A model generated the notes under the pieces. That model saw nothing but the letters and a program-made list of their open reading frames with translations. It made no database searches and had not been told where the DNA came from. This document shows positions 25,000-33,894 of a stretch of 64,000 nucleotides of DNA, in pieces. This DNA is from DASXSB01 sp036506275 (GTDB taxonomy: Bacteria; Methylomirabilota; Methylomirabilia; Rokubacteriales; CSP1-6): the NCBI GenBank assembly GCA_036506275.1, contig DASXSB010000055.1, forward strand, positions 54,799 to 118,798. The letters are read 5' to 3'. Position 1 is the stretch's first letter. Every line of letters starts with the position of its first letter. Both the position numbers and the translations under genes were made by a program.

Positions 25000-26712
25000 G
25001 TGACGGTGCCGAGCGCGTGGCTGCGACGGGCGCGCCTGGGTTCCGGTCTCGTTCTCTTCACGTACCTCTTCACCCACTTGACGAACCACGCGCTCGGTCT
25101 CATTTCGCTGGAGACGATGGACGCGGGCGAGGTGTGGTTCCTGCGTCTCTGGCGCAGCCTGCCCGGCACCGTCGCCCTCTACGGCGCCTTGCTCACGCAC
25201 ATCCTGCTCGCCCTCGTTTCTCTCTACCGTCGCCGGCACCTGCGCATGCCGCCCTGGGAAGGCGTGCAGCTCGTGCTCGGTCTCGTCATCCCGCCCTTGC
25301 TCGCCGGTCACGTGGTCGGTATCCGGCTCGCGGCCGAGCTGTACGGCACGAGCAGCTCGTACACGCGCGTGGTCCTCGGCCTCTGGCATCTGGCGCCCGC
25401 GCTCGGGCTCAAGCAGTCGGTGGTGGTGCTGGTGGCATGGACGCACGGCTGCATGGGCCTCCACTACTGGCTCCGGCTGCGGCCCTGGTACGCGCACGTG
25501 CGTGGCACCGCGCTGGCGGCGGCGGTGGTGATCCCGCTCCTCGCCCTTCTCGGCTTCGCGTCCGCCGGCCGGCGCGTGGACACGCTCGCCCGCTCTCCGG
25601 AGTGGGTCGGCAGCACGCTCGCGGCCGCGCGCGTACCCACCCCCGCCCAGCGCGCACACCTGCTCGCCGTCGAGAACGGGATCATCGGCACCTACGCGGT
25701 GGCGATCGCGCTCGTGATGGCGGGTCGTGCGCTGCGCACCGCCCGCGAAGGCCGACATCGGCTCACCGTCACCTATCCCGACGGCCGCCACGTCACGGTG
25801 CCGCTCGGCTTCAGCGTGCTGGAGGCGAGCCGGGCGGGCGACATTCCTCACGCCTCCGTGTGCGGCGGCCGCGGCCGGTGCTCGACGTGTCGCGTGCGTG
25901 TGATGCAAGGGGCCGACAAGATGCCCGCGCCCAGCGCCGACGAGCTGAAGGTCCTGGCGCGCGTGGGAGCGCCCGCCAACGTTCGTCTCGCCTGCCAGCT
26001 CCGACCCACGGGCGACGTCGCGGTGGCGCCGCTCTTGCCGTCGAGCGTGGCGGCGCGTGACGCCGCCGTGACGGACGCGGGCGCCGGCCGCGAGCAAGAA
26101 GTGGCGGTGCTCTTCGCCGATCTTCGTGGCTTCACCACCGTGGCCGAGCGCAAGCTGCCGTACGACGTCGTCTTCATCCTCAACCGCTACTTCGAGGCGG
26201 TGGGCGGCGCCATCACGCGCGCGGGCGGCATCGCCAACCAGTTCACCGGCGACGGCGTGATGGCGCTCTTCGGCCTCACCGGCGATGCGCGCGATGGTTG
26301 CCGCCGCGCCCTCGCCGCCGCCGGTGAGATGGTGGCGAGCCTCGATCGATTGAACCGCGCCCTCGCCGACGAGCTGCCGTCGCCGCTCCGGATCGGGACC
26401 GGCATCCACGCCGGCCCCACCGTGGTGGGGCGCATGGGGTACGGCGACGCCGTGTACTTCACGGCCGTCGGCGACACCGTCAATACGGCGAGCCGCCTCG
26501 AGGAGCTCACCAAGCGATACGAGTGCGAGCTGATCATCTCGGAGGACGTCGGCCGGCTCGCCGGGCTCGACGTGAGCGGCTTCGACGCCTACGAGCTGGC
26601 GCTGCGGAATCGCCGCGCGCCCCTCACCATCCGCGTCATCCCGCGCGCGGCGATGGCGAGCGCGCCCTTCGCCGACGTCGTCCGCGCGTCCGACGCCGTG
26701 GTCGGCCGATGA
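25000..26712 (+). CDS. Membrane [2Fe-2S]-ferredoxin-fused class III nucleotidyl cyclase
   Basis: A 570-residue protein. Residues 1-245 form about five or six transmembrane helices with several histidines (H26, H30, H67, H104, H130, H149), resembling a succinate dehydrogenase cytochrome b subunit that could hold heme. Residues about 253-345 are a ferredoxin domain with C288, C294, C297 and C332. A class III cyclase follows (365-530), with metal residues D374 (FADLRGFT) and D418 (NQFTGDGV), N495 and R499. Gln414 and Thr488 occupy the base-selecting positions. This is a likely redox- or membrane-state-sensing cyclase. It overlaps the next cyclase gene by four bases (ATGA). Confidence 0.87.
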   Translation: MTVPSAWLRRARLGSGLVLFTYLFTHLTNHALGLISLETMDAGEVWFLRLWRSLPGTVALYGALLTHILLALVSLYRRRHLRMPPWEGVQLVLGLVIPPLLAGHVVGIRLAAELYGTSSSYTRVVLGLWHLAPALGLKQSVVVLVAWTHGCMGLHYWLRLRPWYAHVRGTALAAAVVIPLLALLGFASAGRRVDTLARSPEWVGSTLAAARVPTPAQRAHLLAVENGIIGTYAVAIALVMAGRALRTAREGRHRLTVTYPDGRHVTVPLGFSVLEASRAGDIPHASVCGGRGRCSTCRVRVMQGADKMPAPSADELKVLARVGAPANVRLACQLRPTGDVAVAPLLPSSVAARDAAVTDAGAGREQEVAVLFADLRGFTTVAERKLPYDVVFILNRYFEAVGGAITRAGGIANQFTGDGVMALFGLTGDARDGCRRALAAAGEMVASLDRLNRALADELPSPLRIGTGIHAGPTVVGRMGYGDAVYFTAVGDTVNTASRLEELTKRYECELIISEDVGRLAGLDVSGFDAYELALRNRRAPLTIRVIPRAAMASAPFADVVRASDAVVGR

Positions 26713-29126
26713 GGCGGCGTCTTCCCGCGGGTGAGCTGATCGTGTGCGGCGTTCTCCTCGCCGCCGTCGTCGCGTTCGGTGTCGCCGCCACCGTCACCGC
26801 CTGGCGCGGGATCGGGCACCCGTGGCCCGGCTTTGCCGTGCTCGGGAACCGACAGCTCGGACCCGGCGGCGCCGAGCGGGCCGGCCTCCAGCCGTGGGAT
26901 CTCGTCATCGCCGCCGGCGACGTTCCCATCAACACCATCCGCGACCTCCACGCCGAGGTCGCGCGTCATCCTCCCGGCACCACGATCCGCTATACGCTCA
27001 TCCGCAGCGGCCGCGTCGTCCAGGCGGACATCCCGACCCGCCTCGTCACGCTGCGCGAGTGCACCCGTTTCGTGTTCGACAGCCTCGTGCCGGGTCTCGT
27101 GCTCCTGGTCCTCGGCGCGGTGGTGGTGGTCCTCAAGCCGGGCGATGCCGCCACCCGTCTCTTCTTCGCCTTCTGCCTCACGAACGCGGTGACGAGCATC
27201 GGGTTCGTGGATCTCGTGACCACGCATCGCTTCACGCGCCTGTTCCTGGCGGTGTGGCCGTGGGCGCCCGCCCTCTTCGTGCACCTCGCCCTCACCTTCC
27301 CCGAGCCGCTGGCGTTCGTGCGCCGCCATCCGCGCGTGCTGTGGCTGCCCTATCTCGTGTCCGCGGTCCTCGCGGTGGCGGTCCAGCTCACGTTCGCCAA
27401 TCGCGCGTGGCCGGTGGGCGAGACGACGGCGGGTTACTGGGGTCTCGCGATGGTGAGCCTGATCGTGTCGCTGGCGCGAACGAGCGTCACGGGCGCCACC
27501 GCCCTCACGCGCCAGCGCGCGCGCGTCCTTCTCCTGGGATTCGCCGTCGGCTACCTGGTGCCGGTGGTGGGCACGGCGGTGGAAGCCGTGTTCGGCGTCA
27601 CCGTGCCGTATCTCCACACCTTCTGGATGCTGAGCCTGCTCTTTCCGCTGGCCATCGCCTACGCCATCGTCCGCTACCAGCTCTTCGACATCCGCGCCGT
27701 CGTCCGCCTCGGCACCATCTACACGGTGGTGACGGGGCTCGTCCTCGTCGTCTACGCGGCCGTGCTCACCGCGGTCAACGTGTCGTTCGCGGGTCTCGGC
27801 ATGCAGGTGTCGCCGGTGGTGCCGGCCACGGTGGCCTCGCTGGCGGTGGTGCTGTTCGTCAACCCGGTGTACGTGCGCACGCGCGCGTTCCTGGATCGCG
27901 TCTTCTTCCGCGAGCGCTACGACGCGCAGCAGGCGCTGGAGCGGCTCGCCGACTCGATGACGACCGTGCTCGAGCTGGACCTCATCGTGTCGCTGATCAC
28001 GGCCGCCGTCCACGAGCTGCTCCATCCCGGGCGCGTCGCGCTCTTGCTGCGTGCCGACGACGGCGCCTATCGCACGCTCGACGCCGCCGAGCACGTCCTC
28101 GCCCTTCCCATTCGGGCCGCGCTTCCCGCATGCCTGGCGACCCGACGGCAGCCGCTGACGTCGGAGATGCTGCGCGACGATCCCGCCTTTGCCGACACCC
28201 GCGGCGGCTGCCTCACGGAGATGACCGCGCTGGGAGCGTCGGCGGTGGCGGCCATCCACTTTCGCGACCGCGTGATCGGCCTCCTCGTGCTCGGCGACAA
28301 GAAATCGGGCGCGCCCTACACGGCGGAGGACCTCCGTCTCCTCCGCGTCCTCGCCAATCAGAGCGCGGTGGCGCTGGAGAACGCGCGCGCGTACACGGCG
28401 CTCCAGGCGGCGCTCCGGCGCGTCCAGATCCTCGAGTCCATCCGCGCCAACCTGTCGAAGTTCGTGCCCCGCACCGTGCAGACGCTGATCGAGGCCGCGC
28501 CCGAGGCGCCCGCCCTCGCCAAGCGCGACGCCGACGTCTCCGTGCTCTTCGTCGACATCGCCGGCTACACGCGGCTCAGCGAGCGTCTCGACGCCGCCAC
28601 CGTGAACCGTCTCGTGGAGCGCTACTTCGGCGCGTTTCTGGACGAGGTGCTACGGCACGGCGGCGACGTGAACGAAACGGCCGGCGACGGCCTCATGGTC
28701 ATCTTCCAGGATCCCGATCCCCGCCGCCACGCCCGCGCCGCCGTGCGCGCCGCCCTCGCCATCGTCCGCCGCGCGCGCGAGATCAACGCCGCTCGCAGCG
28801 ACGGCGAGACCATCAGCCTCCACGTCGGCGTCAACTCCGGGATGGCCGCCGTCGGCGCCACCAAGATCGAGGCGAGCGCGGGCACGCGGTGGACGTACAC
28901 GGCGTCGGGGCCGGTGACGAACGTGGCCGCCCGTCTCGCCGCCCTCGGCGAGGGCGATGCCGTCATGGTGGGGGCGGAGACGCGGCGCCGGGTGGCCGGC
29001 GAGTTTCCGCTCCTGGACGCGGGCGAGCGTCGTCTCCACAACATGGAAGAGCCGGTGCACGTGTATCGGCTGGCCGCCACCGCCGGCGGCGCGCCCGACG
29101 CGGCCCCGGTGCCCGCCTACCAGTAG
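26709..29126 (+). CDS. PDZ-7TM-GAF class III nucleotidyl cyclase
   Basis: An 805-residue membrane signalling protein. After one N-terminal helix comes a PDZ-like domain (about 38-110, with GGAERAGLQPWDLVIAAG), then about eight membrane helices (125-390), a GAF domain (about 430-560, FRDRVIGLLVLGDKK) and a class III cyclase (608-785). Metal-binding residues are D616 (LFVDIAGYT) and D660 (NETAGDGLM). The base-selecting Lys position holds Glu656, the residue type found in guanylyl cyclases, but the partner position is Thr, so no firm prediction is made. ATG 26709 overlaps the upstream cyclase stop; the frame is open further back only as overlap. Confidence 0.87.
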   Translation: MRRRLPAGELIVCGVLLAAVVAFGVAATVTAWRGIGHPWPGFAVLGNRQLGPGGAERAGLQPWDLVIAAGDVPINTIRDLHAEVARHPPGTTIRYTLIRSGRVVQADIPTRLVTLRECTRFVFDSLVPGLVLLVLGAVVVVLKPGDAATRLFFAFCLTNAVTSIGFVDLVTTHRFTRLFLAVWPWAPALFVHLALTFPEPLAFVRRHPRVLWLPYLVSAVLAVAVQLTFANRAWPVGETTAGYWGLAMVSLIVSLARTSVTGATALTRQRARVLLLGFAVGYLVPVVGTAVEAVFGVTVPYLHTFWMLSLLFPLAIAYAIVRYQLFDIRAVVRLGTIYTVVTGLVLVVYAAVLTAVNVSFAGLGMQVSPVVPATVASLAVVLFVNPVYVRTRAFLDRVFFRERYDAQQALERLADSMTTVLELDLIVSLITAAVHELLHPGRVALLLRADDGAYRTLDAAEHVLALPIRAALPACLATRRQPLTSEMLRDDPAFADTRGGCLTEMTALGASAVAAIHFRDRVIGLLVLGDKKSGAPYTAEDLRLLRVLANQSAVALENARAYTALQAALRRVQILESIRANLSKFVPRTVQTLIEAAPEAPALAKRDADVSVLFVDIAGYTRLSERLDAATVNRLVERYFGAFLDEVLRHGGDVNETAGDGLMVIFQDPDPRRHARAAVRAALAIVRRAREINAARSDGETISLHVGVNSGMAAVGATKIEASAGTRWTYTASGPVTNVAARLAALGEGDAVMVGAETRRRVAGEFPLLDAGERRLHNMEEPVHVYRLAATAGGAPDAAPVPAYQ

Positions 29127-29929
29127 CCGGGGTCGCCCGGAAGCAGGGCCCGCACGGGAGCGCCGGCGGCGTCGAGGACGATGCGCGGCCGGATCGTGGT
29201 CACCGGCCGTTCGCCGACCCGCCGCAGCGCGTCCGCGACGCTGCCGGCGCCGTCGAGCAGCATCAAGTTCTTCATGGTCGGCGTGCGCAGCGAGATCTCG
29301 CCGCGCGCGCGGGCGTCGAGGGCCGCGCGCGGCGAGAGCCACCGCACCGCGATGATCTCGTGATCGTCGGCGAGCGGCGTCTGGCCGGCGGGCGCCGGCG
29401 CCGCGAAGAACCGCGTGTCGAAGCGCAGCGGTTGCTCCTCGGGCGTGATCCAGTGCGCGAAGTACACGAGGAGATCGGTGGCGAGCGTCAACCGCTCCGC
29501 GCGCAGCATGGTCCAGAAGGCGCCGCTGTTTTCCTGGCACGCGCGGCGATAGCCGTCGGCACGGGCGTCGGAGAGACGCGCCGGCTTCCCGTCGGCGTCG
29601 TAGGCGAGGAGCACGCCGACCTCCTCGAACGCCTCGCGGATGGCGCCCACCCAGTACCCGAGCGCGCGCGTCGATTCCGGGAGACCGAGCACGCGCGCGG
29701 CTTCTCGCGCGTCCACGCCCGCACAGGACGCGGCGGCCTCCGGCCCGTCGTCGTCGGCCTCGATCTTGCCGCCCGGGAACACGAAGTCACCCGCCGCGAA
29801 CTTGCTCGCGCGATGACGCTGGATCAGGAGCACGCTCACGCCGTCGTCGGGATCGTCGCGGAGGAGAACGAGAGTGGCGGCGGGCGCGGGCACGACCGGA
29901 GGTTTGACGGGCACGAGGTAGTGTGCCAC
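29117..29929 (-). CDS. Nudix hydrolase with an interrupted Nudix box
   Basis: A 270-residue Nudix family pyrophosphohydrolase. VLLIQRH and FPGGKIE lead into the box, and REAFEEVG (98-105) ends it. About 30 extra residues separate the two halves (from GGK at 53-55). A similar long insertion is known in NUDT19-type CoA diphosphatases, so CoA or an acyl-CoA may be the substrate. GTG 29929 is my preferred start; GTG 29914 is the alternative, and an open frame up to 30013 is overlap with the RidA promoter region. It ends 10 bases inside the cyclase gene on the opposite strand. Confidence 0.8.
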   Translation of the reverse strand: MAHYLVPVKPPVVPAPAATLVLLRDDPDDGVSVLLIQRHRASKFAAGDFVFPGGKIEADDDGPEAAASCAGVDAREAARVLGLPESTRALGYWVGAIREAFEEVGVLLAYDADGKPARLSDARADGYRRACQENSGAFWTMLRAERLTLATDLLVYFAHWITPEEQPLRFDTRFFAAPAPAGQTPLADDHEIIAVRWLSPRAALDARARGEISLRTPTMKNLMLLDGAGSVADALRRVGERPVTTIRPRIVLDAAGAPVRALLPGDPGYW

Positions 29930-29975
29930 GATGCTCGCGCCGCTGTCACCGAGTTCCAAGGAGGACGCACGCACG

Positions 29976-30440
29976 ATGGGCGCCGAAGCGCGGCTGAAGG
30001 AAAAGAACATCACGCTTCCGCCGACGCCGACGCCGATGGCGAACTACGTCGGCGCCGTCCGCGTCGGCAACTTGCTGTTCCTGTCCGGCCACGGGCCGCT
30101 GCGGACGGGCGGACAGGTGTCCGCGCGCGGCAAGCTCGGCAAGGATCTCTCCGTCGAGGAAGGCTATCAGGTCGCGCGGGAGGTGGGTCTCGCCCTGCTT
30201 TCGACGGCGCGCGCGTCACTCGGAAGCCTCGACAAGGTCAAGCGCGTGGTGAAGGTTCTCGGCATGGTGCGCTCCGCGGAAGGCTTCGGCGATCAACCAA
30301 AGGTCATCAACGGGTTCTCCGACCTCATGGTCGAGGTGTTCGGAGAAGCGATCGGCAAGCATGCGCGGTCCGCGGTGGGGATGGCGGAGCTGCCCATGGG
30401 CATTCCCGTCGAGATCGAGATGATCCTCGAGGTGGAGTGA
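29976..30440 (+). CDS. RidA family protein
   Basis: A 154-residue member of the RidA/YjgF/UK114 group, trimeric proteins that hydrolyse reactive enamine and imine intermediates or act as related deaminases. Typical segments are PPTPTPMANYVGAVRVGNLL, LFLSGHGPL, EGYQVAREVGLALLSTARASL and GMAELPMGIPVEIEMILEV. The VEIEMI end matches the archaeal and GC-rich bacterial subgroup rather than classical RidA. AAGGAGG lies 10 bases before ATG 29976; the longer open frame from 29931 has no ribosome-binding site. It is divergent from the Nudix gene and is followed by the tiny membrane ORF and CoxL. Confidence 0.86.
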   Translation: MGAEARLKEKNITLPPTPTPMANYVGAVRVGNLLFLSGHGPLRTGGQVSARGKLGKDLSVEEGYQVAREVGLALLSTARASLGSLDKVKRVVKVLGMVRSAEGFGDQPKVINGFSDLMVEVFGEAIGKHARSAVGMAELPMGIPVEIEMILEVE

Positions 30441-30450
30441 CGGCGGCGCG

Positions 30451-30606
30451 ATGAACCTCCTCCTCGATCTCCTGGTCACGCTCATCTCGCTCGTGTTCCT
30501 CGGGATCGTCGGCTTCGTCGCCGGCGTCGCCATTCCCGGCCTCTTCCTCCCCGTCGCCTCCGCCCTCCTCGACCGGCTCGCGCCCTCCCGCCGCCAGCGG
30601 GCGTAG
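30451..30606 (+). CDS. Small hydrophobic single-helix protein
   Basis: A 51-residue ORF starting at ATG 30451, ten bases after the RidA stop, and ending ten bases before the CoxL GTG. Its sequence is one long transmembrane helix (LLVTLISLVFLGIVGFVAGV, then AIPGLFLPVAS), a short linker and a basic tail (SRRQRA). Tight packing between two real genes on the same strand favours translation. It could be a small membrane anchor. I cannot name a family, and a chance open frame is not excluded. Confidence 0.45.
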   Translation: MNLLLDLLVTLISLVFLGIVGFVAGVAIPGLFLPVASALLDRLAPSRRQRA

Positions 30607-30615
30607 GCGCGCGCC

Positions 30616-32958
30616 GTGGGCGCCCGGTACTTCGGCGCCGCCGTCAAGCGCCGCGAGGACCCGCGCTTCCTGCGCGGCGAGGGCCGGTTCGTGGACGACG
30701 TCACGCTCCCCGGCCTCCTCCACGCCGCCTTCCTCCGCTCCCCCCACGCGCACGCGCGCGTGGCCGCCATCCGCACGGAGGCGGCGGCCGCCATGCCGGG
30801 CGTCGTTCGCATCTTCACGTTCAGTGATCTCGAACGCTGGATGAAGCCGCTCCCGCTCTTCGGCGCGCCGCCGCCCGGGCTCGCGGCCGCCATCCGCTTC
30901 GATCTGCGTCAGGCGCCGCAGTATCCGCTCTGCCGCGACCGCGCCCGTCACGTGGGCGAGATCGTGGCCATGGTGGTGGCGGACAGCCGCTATCGCGCCG
31001 AGGACGCCGTGGAGCGGATCGAGGTCGACTGGGAGCCGCTGCCGCCCGTGGTCGAGGTGCGAGCGGCGTCGGAGGCGGGAGCGCCGCTGCTCCACCCGGA
31101 GTGGGCGACCAACGTCGCCGTCGCCTTCACGCACGCGATCGGCGACACCGCCGCCGCCTTTGCGAGAGCAGAGGTGACGCTGGAGGAGACGTTCACGATC
31201 CAGCGCTACGTGGGCATGCCGCTGGAGGGACGCGGCGTGGTGGCGGCGTGGGATCGGCGCGACGGGAGCGTCACCACCTGGAACTCCACCCAGGTCTCAC
31301 ACTTCGTCCAGCAAGGACTCGCCACCGTCCTCGAGCTGCCGCCGCACAAGATCCGCGTGGTCGCGCCCGATCTCGGCGGCGGCTTCGGCACCAAGGCATC
31401 GGGCTACGCCGAGGACGCGCTGATTCCGATCGCCGCTCGCGTGCTCGGCCGCCCCGTGAAGTGGATCGAGGATCGCCGCGAGCACATGGTCGGAGCCGCT
31501 CACGCGCGCGACCAGGTGCACGCGATCGCGCTCGCCGCCCGCCGCGACGGCACCATTCTCGCCGTGCGCGATCGCATCTGGCTCGACCTCGGCGCCTACA
31601 ACGTGTGGGGGATCGTGCTCCCCTACAACACGGTCGCGCACCTCATCGGGCCCTACCGCATTCGCGACCTCCACGTGGACGTGAAGGCCGTGGTCACCAG
31701 CAAGACGCCGAACGCGCCCTACCGCGGCGCGGGCCGGCCGGAAGCCGTCTTCGCCATGGACCGCGCCGTGGATTGCCTCGCGCGCCGGCTCGGGATGGAT
31801 CCCGCCGACATCCGGCGGCGCAACTACATCCGCCCCGACGAGCTGCCCTACGACTTCGGCATGCCATATCGCGACGGCAACCCGCTCGTGTACGACAGCG
31901 GCGACTTTCCGGCGGCGCTGGAGGCGGCGCTGAGCGCGGTGGACTACGACGAGCGCCGCCGCGAGCAGGGGCGCCTGCGCGCGGAGGGCGTGCATCGCGG
32001 GATCGGGATCTCGGGCTACGTCGAGGGCACCGCCATCGGTCCCTTCGAGGGCGCCACCATCAAGCTCGACCTCAGCGGCCGCGTGAGCGTGGCCACCGGC
32101 GCCGTGAATTCCGGGCAGGGTCACGAGACCACGTTCGCGCAGATCGCGGCGGACGCGCTCGGTGTTCCCCTCGACTGGGTCACGGTGGTGGGCGGCGACA
32201 CGGCGGCGGTGCCGTTCGGGGTGGGAACGTTCGCGAGCCGGAGCGCGGTCACCGCCGGCAACTCCATCGCTGACGCGGCGTCGGAGGTGCGCAGCAAGCT
32301 CGTCCGTGCCGCGGCCGCGCTCCTGGAAGCGAGCCCGGCCGACATCGAGATCGCCGACGGCCGCGCGGCCGTGCGGGGGGTGCCGGACTCCGCGGTGCCG
32401 CTCGCGCGGGTGATCCAGGCCGCGATCCCGACGTTCGCGCGGCCGGGCGTGGCCGCTCCCGACTTCGAGGCCACCGCCTACCATCACGTGCCCACCGTGA
32501 CCTACGCGAGCGCGGTGCACGTGGCGCACGTCGAGGTCGACGTCGGCACCGGCCTCGTGAAGCTGCTGCGCTACGTCGTCGCCCACGACTGCGGCAAGGT
32601 CATCAATCCCACCATCGTCGAGGGCCAGGTGCACGGCGGGGTCGCCCAGGGCGTAGGGGGCGCCCTCTACGAGGAGATGGTCTACGACGAGTCGGGCCAG
32701 CTCCTCACCGGCACGTTGATGGACTACCTCGTCCCGACGGCGATGGAGCTCCCGCCGATCGAGACCGTGCATCTCGAGTTCCCGTCGCCGCGCAATCCGC
32801 TCGGCGTGAAGGGGCTCGGCGAGGGCGGCGCCATCTCTCCGCCCGCCGCCATCGCGAACGCCATCGATGATGCCCTGGCGCCGTTCGGCGTGTGCGTCAC
32901 CGCCACCCCTGCCAGCCCCGCCCGGCTCCTCGCCCTCCTCGACGCGCGACAGCCGTGA
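30616..32958 (+). CDS. Molybdenum hydroxylase large subunit (CoxL-like, form II)
   Basis: The 780-residue molybdopterin cytosine dinucleotide-binding subunit of a xanthine dehydrogenase/CO dehydrogenase-like enzyme. Motifs run in the usual order: FGAAVKRREDPRFLRGEGRF, GGGFGTKASGYAED, PYRGAGRPEAVFAMDRAVD, GGDTAAVPFGVGTFASRSAVT and LGEGGAISPP with the catalytic Glu. The AYRGAGR-like signature marks form II enzymes; true CO dehydrogenases have AYRCSFR. It probably hydroxylates an aldehyde or N-heterocycle rather than oxidising CO. The GTG start precedes the medium- and small-subunit genes, so the order is L-M-S. Confidence 0.92.
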   Translation: MGARYFGAAVKRREDPRFLRGEGRFVDDVTLPGLLHAAFLRSPHAHARVAAIRTEAAAAMPGVVRIFTFSDLERWMKPLPLFGAPPPGLAAAIRFDLRQAPQYPLCRDRARHVGEIVAMVVADSRYRAEDAVERIEVDWEPLPPVVEVRAASEAGAPLLHPEWATNVAVAFTHAIGDTAAAFARAEVTLEETFTIQRYVGMPLEGRGVVAAWDRRDGSVTTWNSTQVSHFVQQGLATVLELPPHKIRVVAPDLGGGFGTKASGYAEDALIPIAARVLGRPVKWIEDRREHMVGAAHARDQVHAIALAARRDGTILAVRDRIWLDLGAYNVWGIVLPYNTVAHLIGPYRIRDLHVDVKAVVTSKTPNAPYRGAGRPEAVFAMDRAVDCLARRLGMDPADIRRRNYIRPDELPYDFGMPYRDGNPLVYDSGDFPAALEAALSAVDYDERRREQGRLRAEGVHRGIGISGYVEGTAIGPFEGATIKLDLSGRVSVATGAVNSGQGHETTFAQIAADALGVPLDWVTVVGGDTAAVPFGVGTFASRSAVTAGNSIADAASEVRSKLVRAAAALLEASPADIEIADGRAAVRGVPDSAVPLARVIQAAIPTFARPGVAAPDFEATAYHHVPTVTYASAVHVAHVEVDVGTGLVKLLRYVVAHDCGKVINPTIVEGQVHGGVAQGVGGALYEEMVYDESGQLLTGTLMDYLVPTAMELPPIETVHLEFPSPRNPLGVKGLGEGGAISPPAAIANAIDDALAPFGVCVTATPASPARLLALLDARQP

Positions 32959-33815
32959 AGCCGCCGCCGTTCGAGTACGTCGATCCGCGCACGGTGGCGG
33001 AGACGCTGGAGCGGCTCGCCACCCACGGCGACGACGCCAAGATTCTCGCGGGCGGACAGAGCCTGCTGCCGATGCTGAACCTGCGTCTCGCGCGTCCGGC
33101 CGTGATCGTGGACGTGAATCGCGTGGCCGGGCTCGACGGACTCACGACCGAGAACGGTCGCCTGCGCGTGGGCGCTCTCGTACGCCAGCGCGCGCTCGAG
33201 CGGTGGGCGGCATCGCATGCTCCCCTCCTCGCCGCCGCCCTCCGCCTCGTCGGTCACATCGCCATCCGCAATCGGGGGACGGTGGCGGGAAGCATCGCGC
33301 ACGCCGACCCCGCCTCCGAGCTGCCGGCGCTGTTGCTGTGCCTCGACGGCGTGGTGGTGGCGGAGAGTCGTCGCGGCCGTCGCGAGATCGCCGCCCACGC
33401 GCTGTTCGAGGGACCGCTCGTCACCGCGCTCGCTGCCGACGAGCTGATCACGGAGACGCGCTTCGAGCTCCCGCACGCCGGCGAAGGATGGGGCTTCCAC
33501 GAGGTGGCGCGACGCCACGGCGACTTCGCCCTCGTCGGCGTGGCCGCGGTGATCGCGCGCGAGGGAGGGCGCGTGGGGCGCGCGCGGGTTTCCGTGTTCG
33601 GGGCGGGGCCGACGCCGCTCCGTGCGGAGGCGGCGGAGCGCGCGCTGCTCGGACGGGAGCCCACGCCCACGCAGGTGGCGGAGGCGGCGGCGGCGGGCGC
33701 GGCCGCCCTCGCGCCGGTGGCGGACCTCCACGCGTCCGCGGACTATCGGCGGCGGGTGGCGCGCACGCTCCTCGGGCGCGCGCTCACCGATGCCGCCGCG
33801 CGGAGCCGCCCGTGA
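32955..33815 (+). CDS. FAD-binding medium subunit (CoxM-like)
   Basis: The 286-residue flavin subunit of the adjacent molybdenum hydroxylase; it passes electrons from the iron-sulfur centres to an acceptor through FAD. FAD-binding signatures are KILAGGQSLLPMLNLRLARP near the start and IRNRGTVAGSIAHADPASELPAL. The C-terminal half has the CO_deh_flav_C pattern (VGVAAVIAREG, and RVSVFGAGPTPLRA). GTG 32955 overlaps the CoxL stop by four bases, so the two are translationally coupled; the open frame from 32892 is overlap only. It is 79 bases before the small-subunit gene. Confidence 0.9.
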   Translation: MKPPPFEYVDPRTVAETLERLATHGDDAKILAGGQSLLPMLNLRLARPAVIVDVNRVAGLDGLTTENGRLRVGALVRQRALERWAASHAPLLAAALRLVGHIAIRNRGTVAGSIAHADPASELPALLLCLDGVVVAESRRGRREIAAHALFEGPLVTALAADELITETRFELPHAGEGWGFHEVARRHGDFALVGVAAVIAREGGRVGRARVSVFGAGPTPLRAEAAERALLGREPTPTQVAEAAAAGAAALAPVADLHASADYRRRVARTLLGRALTDAAARSRP

Positions 33816-33894
33816 TCGGGACCGGGCGGCGACGCGGCCGACCGCCATCGGACACGACGCGCTCCCTCCGGCGGCGCGCCGACGGCGGGCGATC

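Noticed and set aside
24914..25003. A 29-residue ORF between the phosphofructokinase and the cyclase
   Set aside because: No ribosome-binding site, overlaps the cyclase start, and its composition is that of random GC-rich sequence.
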